Shown piece by piece: positions 1 to 5,973 of a stretch of DNA of 11,564 nt (position 1 is its first letter; each line of letters opens with the position of its first letter). A program made the translations under genes and the position numbers. The DNA is from Candidatus Woesearchaeota archaeon (GTDB taxonomy: Archaea > Nanobdellota > Nanobdellia > Woesearchaeales > GCA-2686295), in assembly GCA_002686295.1 (NCBI GenBank), contig NZBB01000050.1:1-11564 (forward strand). The letters run 5' to 3'. Below the pieces are notes generated by a model. The model did no database searches. It worked only from the letters and a program-made list of their open reading frames with translations, and had not been told where the DNA came from.

Positions 1-156
1 AAATCATCAACAAACAAAAAATCAAAAAAAGAAGGAAAAAAGAAAAAAACAACCAAAAAAACAAACTCAAAAAAAATTAAAACAAAAAACAATAACTTCA
101 AAAATCGATTAAAACTCATTTTATCACTCATTTTTAACAAAAATATTTTCCTCTAA
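1..156 (+). CDS. Possible 3' end of a Lys-rich-tailed protein (partial)
   Basis: This is a very A-rich stretch with hardly any T up to about base 100. Frame 1 is open from the window edge to a TAA at 154-156 and would encode a basic, Lys/Thr/Ser/Asn-rich tail that includes SKKEGKKKKTTKKTNSKK. The two G-starting codons (GAA, GGA) fall in phase with this frame, which is the usual codon pattern. Frame 2 is also open, to a TAA at 110-112, and would avoid the 33-base overlap with the convergent sulfatase-like gene. A disordered basic C-terminal tail of an upstream plus-strand gene is plausible, but A-rich DNA is open in any frame by chance. No domain can be seen and the frame choice is uncertain. 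Confidence 0.3.
   Translation, partial: KSSTNKKSKKEGKKKKTTKKTNSKKIKTKNNNFKNRLKLILSLIFNKNIFL
24..97 (-). terminator. Poly-T tracts downstream of the minus-strand genes (likely archaeal terminator)
   Basis: Read on the minus strand, the region just after the sulfatase-like stop codon holds successive T runs of six to eight bases (plus-strand A runs at 24-30, 36-41, 43-49, 55-61, 69-76 and 84-89). Archaeal RNA polymerase terminates at U-rich tracts without needing a hairpin, so this is a natural end for the leftward transcript. No stem-loop was noticed. The same bases may code for a Lys-rich tail on the other strand. Confidence 0.45.
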
Positions 157-1497
157 ATATTTATTCTTTTTAATCCAAACATACAACTTATTTTCTAACT
201 CATCTGCTAATTCAACTTCTTTAGAAATCAGATTAAACTGTTCAAAAGGATCAATTTCTAAATCAAACAATTTAGAAACATCATATTTAAAATCCTTTAT
301 AAATTTATAATTATTAAACCTTATTGATTTAGCCCTCCCAGATTCACTAAAAGTAGATTTTATTTTATCATCTTTAATCATTGTAATAATACTTTCGCCC
401 TGAATTCTATGATTAATTTGTATATTTAAAAATTCTGCTATAGTAGGCATTATATCAATCAATTCAACCTGATATTTAATAACTTTTTTTTCTTTTTGAC
501 CAGGAAATCTTATTATCAAAGGAACCCTAATTAAAGTATCATACAAATATCCTCCATGACCAATAAAATTTTTATGATGATCTTCAAATTCTTCACCATG
601 ATCTGCTGTGATAATCACAATAGTATTATTCAAAAGATTAAATTCTTCTAAAGATCTGAAAACAAGATTGATTTGATCATCCACAAATCTTATATCACCA
701 TCGTACAATGCTATTATTTTTTCAATAATTTCGGGAGTTAAGTTTATTGATTTGAAAAAATCATTATTCTTATAATTAAAATTAATCTCTCCTGAATAAG
801 AATTAGAAAATAATTTATCATATGGTTTTGGGGGATAATAAGGACTATGAGGAGCCATGTAATGCAAATATAAAAAGAAATTTTTATTTCTTTCACTATT
901 CAAAAAACTAATTGCAGAAGAAGTTATATTGATATCGTCATAATTTGTTCCAGATATTTTTTCTTCATAAACATCGAATCCCTGATTAAAATTAAAATAT
1001 GAAGATATTATTGGATTAGCTATTATTGCATGTGTAATTAAATTATTTTTTTTCAATAATTCTGCTAATGTAATAAAAGAATCAGGCAAAGAATCCCCCA
1101 AAGAAAAATTTCTATTCACAGAACCTTTTCTTGTTTTATGAGAACCTTTTCTTGTTTTATGAATAGAAGCATAAGTAGAAGTAAACAAAGAAGAGATAGA
1201 ACCTTTTGTTGCTGAGAATTGGCTTATAGCATTATTAAATACAAAACTATTATTTGCAAAAGAATCAATATTAGGACTGGTATTTCTTTCATAACCATAA
1301 ACACCCAAATGATCAGCACGCAAAGTATCGATAAGAATAATTATTACATTACAATCACTACAAGAATAATTTTTTTGTAACAAAGAATTATTTGACAATA
1401 ATGGTTTAAAAAGAATAAATAATATTATAAATAATTCTATAGAAATAAAAACAATCAAAAATAATTTTATAAAATCTATTTTTTTATTCTCATACAT
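124..1497 (-). CDS. Membrane-anchored sulfatase-family (alkaline phosphatase superfamily) hydrolase or phosphotransferase
   Basis: A 457-residue protein. Residues about 9-34 form one hydrophobic segment after a short basic N-terminus, so it is probably anchored with the catalytic domain outside; a CSDC pair follows at 46-49. The sulfatase fold is shown by LIDTLRADHLGVYGY (metal ligand Asp57), the nucleophile region around TKGSISSLFT (97-106), HYMAPHSPYYPP (212-223) and TADHGEE (Asp299, His300), then His314 in IGHGG. The nucleophile position holds Thr97, where true sulfatases have a Cys or Ser that becomes formylglycine; Thr is typical of phosphoethanolamine and lipoteichoic-type phosphotransferases. 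The pro-Ser of the usual motif is Gly-Ser. A heptad HKTRKGS is exactly duplicated at 113-126, just past the active-site helix. It is the last gene of the leftward group, 56 bases after the phosphodiesterase gene. The superfamily is certain; the substrate (sulfate ester, phosphodiester or lipid headgroup) is unknown. Confidence 0.9.
   Translation of the reverse strand: MYENKKIDFIKLFLIVFISIELFIILFILFKPLLSNNSLLQKNYSCSDCNVIIILIDTLRADHLGVYGYERNTSPNIDSFANNSFVFNNAISQFSATKGSISSLFTSTYASIHKTRKGSHKTRKGSVNRNFSLGDSLPDSFITLAELLKKNNLITHAIIANPIISSYFNFNQGFDVYEEKISGTNYDDINITSSAISFLNSERNKNFFLYLHYMAPHSPYYPPKPYDKLFSNSYSGEINFNYKNNDFFKSINLTPEIIEKIIALYDGDIRFVDDQINLVFRSLEEFNLLNNTIVIITADHGEEFEDHHKNFIGHGGYLYDTLIRVPLIIRFPGQKEKKVIKYQVELIDIMPTIAEFLNIQINHRIQGESIITMIKDDKIKSTFSESGRAKSIRFNNYKFIKDFKYDVSKLFDLEIDPFEQFNLISKEVELADELENKLYVWIKKNKYLEENIFVKNE
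1120..1161 (-). repeat. Perfect 21-bp tandem duplication inside the sulfatase-like gene
   Basis: Two back-to-back identical 21-base units lie at 1120-1140 and 1141-1161 (plus strand beginning agaaccttttcttg). They encode HKTRKGS twice, in frame. A 14-base stretch with one mismatch to the start of the unit recurs at 1198-1211, where it encodes the active-site ATKGS. Perfect identity points to a recent or conserved in-frame duplication. Confidence 0.9.
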
Positions 1498-1553
1498 ATT
1501 TTAACATATAATATAATTACAACAAATAATAAAAAGTTTCTCATTTAAAAATA

Positions 1554-2852
1554 TCAAACAAGATAACCAATTGATTCAAGTCTTTTTATTATTTCATCAT
1601 CAAAAAGCAAAAAATTCATATTTAATAAAGTTTTAGATATGTTATCTTCATAAGAATTAATATTCTTTGATAATTTACCTTCAAAAAACTCGTCATTAAA
1701 AACCTGTTGTAATATTCGCCCATTTATATCATTAGGGATAGATAAATCAAAAATAAACAAAATTGTTGGAAATATATCTAAAATAGAAACATTTTCAACA
1801 AAAAAATTGTTTTTAATACACGGACCTTCAATAATGAATATGCCATCAATAGGCATTTTAACATGATCCTTTTCACCATAATGGCCATGCTCTGAAACTA
1901 TAACAATATTTGTATCTTTAGAAATATATTCTAATAATTCCCCTATTTTTTCATCAACATAAACATAATAATCTGACAATAGATTATCGACTGCATAATC
2001 TCGATGAAATGCGACATCTATTCCATATTCAATTACTGTTATAAAATCTAATGAAAAATTCTTTAACAAAAACAAACTAATATCTGAAAATATCTCATTT
2101 GAAACATAATTCCATTTAATATCATAAAAAATTTCTCTGTTATTTTCTTTTGAAAGTCTGGAAAAATGCTTGTTTATTTCACTATCATTAATTTTCTCTT
2201 TTTCCTTAATAATTGATTCAATATCAAAATAAAATTTTTCTGGAAATGTTTGGTTTAAATAAGGATTAGAATAAATTGTTCCAGTAAAAGTAAGCTGTGG
2301 TTTCTCTTTTTTTTTAAGTTTAGATGACCTATATTTTAAATAATTAGAAACCATATATCCATTAATATTCTCTGCAGGCCAAGTTGTAGGCCAACCAACA
2401 ACTCCAACACTAATGTTCTCATCCCCAAGAATATTCCACAAAGCTTTAGATGTTCTCATACCACTCTTAACAGGACCAATATATGAATTATTAAGATAAA
2501 TACTTGCAGAAGTTATATTATGTTCTTTATATGATTTACCTGTAATCATTGTAGTCCATTGCATATTCGCAGTACCTGTGGGTTTTTTAGAAATGGTACT
2601 TAATTTTCCATAAGAACCAGTTTGCATAAGAGATTTAATATTTGGCAATTTTCCTTTTTTCAACAAAGGATACATATAATGCCAATCTGCACCATCAATT
2701 CCTATTAACAATACTTTTGGATTAATATTGTTATCGCAATGAGAAGATTCATTTAACCTGTTATAAACAAAAAAAACTATGAACAAAATAATTATTATTT
2801 CTAAAAAAATTAAAACAAAAATAATTATTTTCAGTTTATTTCTTCTTTCCAT
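1554..2852 (-). CDS. Membrane-anchored type I phosphodiesterase/AP-superfamily protein
   Basis: A 432-residue protein of the type I phosphodiesterase/nucleotide pyrophosphatase group (alkaline phosphatase superfamily, two-metal hydrolases). A basic start (MERRNKLK) and a hydrophobic segment at about 9-30 predict an N-terminal membrane anchor with the domain outside. Family motifs in order are LLIGIDGADW (Asp53), the nucleophile loop PTGTANMQWTTMITGK (91-106), EYGIDVAFHR (Asp279, His283), VSEHGHYGE (319-327) and DHVKMPIDG (His330). Two features are unusual. The normal SDHG metal motif reads SEHG, with Glu321 for Asp. The nucleophile Thr/Ser is displaced by one residue in a hand alignment, Thr92 or Thr94 being candidates. 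The start codon lies inside the helicase gene's 3' end (17-base overlap), suggesting co-transcription. Substrate is unknown; a nucleotide, glycan or lipid phosphodiester is possible. Confidence 0.87.
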   Translation of the reverse strand: MERRNKLKIIIFVLIFLEIIIILFIVFFVYNRLNESSHCDNNINPKVLLIGIDGADWHYMYPLLKKGKLPNIKSLMQTGSYGKLSTISKKPTGTANMQWTTMITGKSYKEHNITSASIYLNNSYIGPVKSGMRTSKALWNILGDENISVGVVGWPTTWPAENINGYMVSNYLKYRSSKLKKKEKPQLTFTGTIYSNPYLNQTFPEKFYFDIESIIKEKEKINDSEINKHFSRLSKENNREIFYDIKWNYVSNEIFSDISLFLLKNFSLDFITVIEYGIDVAFHRDYAVDNLLSDYYVYVDEKIGELLEYISKDTNIVIVSEHGHYGEKDHVKMPIDGIFIIEGPCIKNNFFVENVSILDIFPTILFIFDLSIPNDINGRILQQVFNDEFFEGKLSKNINSYEDNISKTLLNMNFLLFDDEIIKRLESIGYLV

Positions 2853-4419
2853 AATCCTTCAGACTTTTTTGTCCTTTTCTTTTTTTTTCTTTAACAACTA
2901 TTTTCTTCGGATCAAAGTCTTGACCAAGCTGTTTTTTAACTGATACAGCAGTTGCTTTGCCTATCAATTGTGCTAAAGTTGTTATATCTGCTTTTTTTAC
3001 ATCTGTTAAAGTTTTCAGTTTATTGCTGAACATCTTCCTTGCTCTTACTCTGCCAATCTTCTTTAGTTTTAGTAATTGCAACAACTCTTCTTTAACACCA
3101 TATTTTAATCTGAATCTCAGCTTGCTCAAGTTTTTTATAAGAGGTTGAAATGAAAGCATGCGAGCTAATTCTTGTGAAGAATAAAGTAGCCAGTCAGCAA
3201 TCGCTAATTTTGCTCTTGTCTCACCAGGCCTAATATTATATTCTTCAAGCAAGACCTCCTCATTTGTTTCTTCAATCCAATCATTGAAAAAAAAGGAAGT
3301 CTTAACAGAATTAAGAAATGCATCATAAGAATCATCAAACTCCGATGGTTCTTTACTAAGCAAATAATCTTTAAACTCTAATAATTTGTTTTGGACATTT
3401 TCATACTCTGAAACTTTAACTCTTAATAATGGTCTTATCTCTAATGTGGATGACAGCATTTGTAGAAAAGAAAACATAGTTGTTTTCTTCGAAGTTGCTT
3501 TTCTAAGACATATCATTATAAAATTAGCAGTATAAGGATCAAGGTATAATTCTGAAACTCTCTTACCTATAATTGTTGTTTCATATTTTTCTTCATTTAA
3601 AGAATCTGCTGAAACAAAATCTTTTCTTCCAGAAATTTTTATTAATTCCCATTCATTCAGCAAACCAATTATTCTTTCAAGAACAGAATGAAGTTTCACC
3701 AAGTCTTCATATTGAAATGCATAGAATGTTTTATCAAAGAATTCAAACAATGATTTCTTGTCACTCACAAACTCCGACGCTATTAAGCTTAGAACATGAG
3801 TTCTCAAAACAGGTTCAACAGCCAATTTAGAAAATATTTCTTCATGCGAACCATTAATATACTTCTCGAATATCTTGTCTTTCTGAGAATCTGTTTTTGC
3901 AATGCATATTGCTTCTCCATAATCCTCTTTTCCAGGTCTGCCAGCTCTACCAGCTTGCTGTTCATACTCCAACACAGGAATATCACTCATACCCCAAGGA
4001 CCTCCATATCGCTTTAAGTCACGAATTATAACCCTGAAAGCAGGCAAATCAACTCCCATTGCAAGTGTTGGAGTCGCACAAATTACTTTTATTAAACCAT
4101 TACGAAAGTTATCTTCAATTAATTCTCTCTGCTTTGTTGTTAAACCTGCATGGTGAAACGCAGAGCCATTCTTTACACATAACGCTAATCGTTTGCACTG
4201 TTTTGTTGGAGAAGATAAAACTTTTAGAATATCATCTGAAAGTTTTTCAAGTTTAGAATTAACTGTTCTAACTTTCAAAGCTATTTTTTCAGCTTGAGAC
4301 TCAGCACCTCTTTTAGTATTTACAAAAACAATTGCTTGCTTATCTCTTTTAATGGTATCTTCTATGATGTTTAGAACTGGTTCAGAAAAAGATTCACGAA
4401 TATAGATAGATTTAGTCAT
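2836..4419 (-). CDS. Hel308-type helicase lacking the first RecA domain
   Basis: A 527-residue protein matching the C-terminal three quarters of Hel308, the archaeal Ski2-like 3'-5' DNA helicase that acts on stalled replication forks. Visible are motif IV (AIVFVNTKRGAE, 29-40), IVa (FHHAGL, 88-93), V (ATPTLAMGVDLPA, 115-127), VI (QQAGRAGRPG, 154-163), a winged-helix and ratchet region with DWIEE (380-384), and the helix-loop-helix GVKEELLQLLKLKKIGRVRA (441-460). Family members are about 700 residues; here motifs I (Walker A), Ia, II (DExH) and III are all missing. The ORF is otherwise intact and begins exactly at the domain boundary. An in-frame TAA directly precedes the ATG, and only 118 bases separate it from the divergent gene, so the missing part is not adjacent. 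It could be one half of a split helicase or a remnant. The tail QKSLKDYG resembles a weak PCNA-interacting box. Confidence 0.88.
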   Translation of the reverse strand: MTKSIYIRESFSEPVLNIIEDTIKRDKQAIVFVNTKRGAESQAEKIALKVRTVNSKLEKLSDDILKVLSSPTKQCKRLALCVKNGSAFHHAGLTTKQRELIEDNFRNGLIKVICATPTLAMGVDLPAFRVIIRDLKRYGGPWGMSDIPVLEYEQQAGRAGRPGKEDYGEAICIAKTDSQKDKIFEKYINGSHEEIFSKLAVEPVLRTHVLSLIASEFVSDKKSLFEFFDKTFYAFQYEDLVKLHSVLERIIGLLNEWELIKISGRKDFVSADSLNEEKYETTIIGKRVSELYLDPYTANFIMICLRKATSKKTTMFSFLQMLSSTLEIRPLLRVKVSEYENVQNKLLEFKDYLLSKEPSEFDDSYDAFLNSVKTSFFFNDWIEETNEEVLLEEYNIRPGETRAKLAIADWLLYSSQELARMLSFQPLIKNLSKLRFRLKYGVKEELLQLLKLKKIGRVRARKMFSNKLKTLTDVKKADITTLAQLIGKATAVSVKKQLGQDFDPKKIVVKEKKRKGQKSLKDYGKKK

Positions 4420-4441
4420 TTAAAATAATATGAATTGATTG

Positions 4442-4449
4442 TTTAATAA
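4442..4449 (-). promoter_or_regulatory. TATA-like box for the helicase gene
   Basis: Minus-strand TTATTAAA, preceded by an A-rich stretch (ccaaaaac) that could act as a BRE. Its centre is about 26-27 bases from the helicase ATG at 4419, the spacing expected if transcription starts at or next to the start codon (leaderless mRNA). This assignment rests on spacing and composition in AT-rich DNA. Confidence 0.5.
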
Positions 4450-4507
4450 GTTTTTGGAATGAAAAATTAAGTTAAGTCTTTATTCAAAATAAATCAAACA
4501 GAACATA

Positions 4508-4515
4508 TTTAAATA
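4508..4515 (+). promoter_or_regulatory. TATA box of the biosynthetic operon
   Basis: TTTAAATA lies inside a perfect 12-base palindrome (4505-4516, atatttaaatat). The centre is about 26-27 bases before the ATG at 4538, which fits a leaderless transcript starting at that ATG and argues against the TTG at 4532 as start. It is the only clear promoter seen for the eight plus-strand genes. The palindrome could in principle bind TBP in both directions. Confidence 0.6.
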
Positions 4516-4537
4516 TCTTAAAACATTTTCGTTGATT

Positions 4538-5623
4538 ATGAATTATCTGAAGCTCTTGTTTAAAGCAATTGGTTATAATCTTTATAGAGTATTTGGATTC
4601 CCAAAAATTTATCCAATGAATTATACTTTTCTATTAACAAATATTTGTAATTCTAAATGCAAAACATGTAATATTTGGATGAATAAAAAAACTGATAATG
4701 AACTAACCTATAAAGAATGGGAAAAAATAATAATTGCAATTGGAAAAAGAGCTGATTGGATTACAATAACAAGTGGAGAACCATTTCTAAATAAAGACAT
4801 AGACAAAATAGTTTCATCTGTTATAGAGCACAATAAACCTGATGTTATATGTATAGCTACAAATGGTCTTTTAACAAAACAAATCATTAACAAAATTAAA
4901 AAAATATTAGATTCAAACAAAAAATCAAAAACAAAAATTCTTTTGAATTTATCAATTGATGGAACAGAAAACCTGCACAACAAAATACGTGGAACAAAGA
5001 ATGGTTTCAAAACAACTCTTAACACTATTAAAAAATTAAAAGAAATGCAAACAGATTACAAAAAATTGTTTATTGGAATAAACAGCGTTATTTCAAAATA
5101 TAACGTGGATGAGTTTGATAAAATATTGCAACTTATTAATAACATAAATCCTGATTCTTATATATCAGAAATTGCAGAAAACAGGAAAGAATTTCAATTA
5201 TTTGATAAAAAAATAATTCCAAATATAAATAATTATTCAAAAACTATAAGAAAAATAATTAATTTCACAGAAAAAAAAGATTTTAAACCTTCTAAAATAA
5301 CAAGAATTATAAGAAAGATATATTATAATAACAGCATTAACATTTTAAAGAGAAAAAAACAAACAATTCCTTGTTTTGCAGGCATTGCATCAGTTTACAT
5401 AAATTATCTTGGCGAAGTATGGGCTTGCAGTTCAAAAGGCGAAATTCTCGGAAATATTAAAGAAACAAATTATGATTTAAAAAAAACACTGTTTAATAAA
5501 AAAGCTAAACAAGTTAAAAAAAGAATAAAAACAAACGGATGTAATTGCACACTAGCAAATGTTTACTACACAAATATTATGTGTGATATAAAAAACTGGC
5601 CTAAACTATTAAAGGAATTATGA
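4538..5623 (+). CDS. Radical SAM protein with SPASM-like Cys-rich C-terminus
   Basis: About 361 residues from the ATG at 4538; an in-frame TTG at 4532 would add two residues (numbering below includes them). The radical SAM cluster motif CNSKCKTC (Cys39, Cys43, Cys46) binds the 4Fe-4S cluster that cleaves S-adenosylmethionine. SGEP (81-84) and ATNG (109-112) are the expected SAM-binding strands. The C-terminal part has Cys281, Cys299, Cys337, Cys339 and Cys351 around an NYLGEVWACS segment, a pattern like the SPASM/twitch auxiliary cluster region. Such enzymes modify peptides, sugars or small molecules; the substrate here is unknown. It is the first gene of the plus-strand operon, and its TGA stop overlaps the next ATG (ATGA), so the two are probably translationally coupled. 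The enzyme class is firm; the auxiliary cluster is inferred from cysteine spacing. Confidence 0.9.
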   Translation: MNYLKLLFKAIGYNLYRVFGFPKIYPMNYTFLLTNICNSKCKTCNIWMNKKTDNELTYKEWEKIIIAIGKRADWITITSGEPFLNKDIDKIVSSVIEHNKPDVICIATNGLLTKQIINKIKKILDSNKKSKTKILLNLSIDGTENLHNKIRGTKNGFKTTLNTIKKLKEMQTDYKKLFIGINSVISKYNVDEFDKILQLINNINPDSYISEIAENRKEFQLFDKKIIPNINNYSKTIRKIINFTEKKDFKPSKITRIIRKIYYNNSINILKRKKQTIPCFAGIASVYINYLGEVWACSSKGEILGNIKETNYDLKKTLFNKKAKQVKKRIKTNGCNCTLANVYYTNIMCDIKNWPKLLKEL

Positions 5624-5973
5624 TTAAAAAAATAAATCTCAAAACAAAGTATGAAACAAAGATATATGGACTTGGAGAAGTATATGAAATAATTTCTATC
5701 GAGAAACTTAGAAAGAAATTGTTGAAAAAATATGTGTATGGAATATTAGTTTTAAGCGATAAAAATATTGATTATAAAAAACCATTATTAAAAGGAACAA
5801 TTGATAACCCACCTTGGAAATCTAATAAAATAAACAAAGAAAAATGGACTGTTAAAATTTGGCCTATAAAAGTAACTGCTAAAGTTTTATTTCACATAAT
5901 GGTTTTTTTTGAAATATTTCGAAAACAAAAAAAAGCACATATGAAATATGTATTCTATCAAGATGAAAAATAA
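5620..5973 (+). CDS. Unrecognised 117-residue protein coupled to the radical SAM gene
   Basis: I do not recognise this protein. It is basic and has no cysteine. The first half looks strand-rich (TKYETKIYGLGEVYEIISIE, then YVYGILVLSD); the middle has NPPWK and EKWTVKIWP. Near the end is one hydrophobic helix-like segment (VTAKVLFHIMVFFEIF, about 85-100) followed by a basic tail. The start is set by the ATGA overlap with the upstream stop, with a weak AAGGA just before it, and the end overlaps the methyltransferase start. That tight coupling suggests it works with the radical SAM enzyme, for example as a partner or substrate-binding subunit, but this is inference. It shows no leader/core layout of a precursor peptide. 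Confidence 0.75.
   Translation: MIKKINLKTKYETKIYGLGEVYEIISIEKLRKKLLKKYVYGILVLSDKNIDYKKPLLKGTIDNPPWKSNKINKEKWTVKIWPIKVTAKVLFHIMVFFEIFRKQKKAHMKYVFYQDEK

Noticed and set aside
1120..1161. A CRISPR-like or mobile-element repeat
   Set aside because: There are only two adjacent 21-base units without spacers, in frame inside a coding region; it is a simple tandem duplication.
1498..1553. A separate promoter for the sulfatase-like gene
   Set aside because: The region is AT-rich with several TATA-like stretches, but none sits cleanly at 26-27 bases from the ATG, so read-through from the upstream gene is equally likely.
2957..4256. Several plus-strand open frames of 63-85 codons opposite the helicase gene
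   Set aside because: They lie antisense to a gene with clear Hel308 motifs, have no recognisable motifs and look like chance open frames.
4420..4537. A frameshifted remnant of the missing helicase RecA1 domain
   Set aside because: An in-frame TAA directly precedes the ATG, the gap is only 118 bases and shows promoter elements, and no Walker A or DExH sequence is seen in it.
4532..4537. TTG at 4532 as start of the first operon gene
   Set aside because: It adds only two residues, and the TATA spacing points to a transcript beginning at or near the ATG at 4538.
4708..5025. Minus-strand open frame of 105 codons
   Set aside because: Antisense to the radical SAM core, with composition expected from the complement of an AT-rich gene and no motif.
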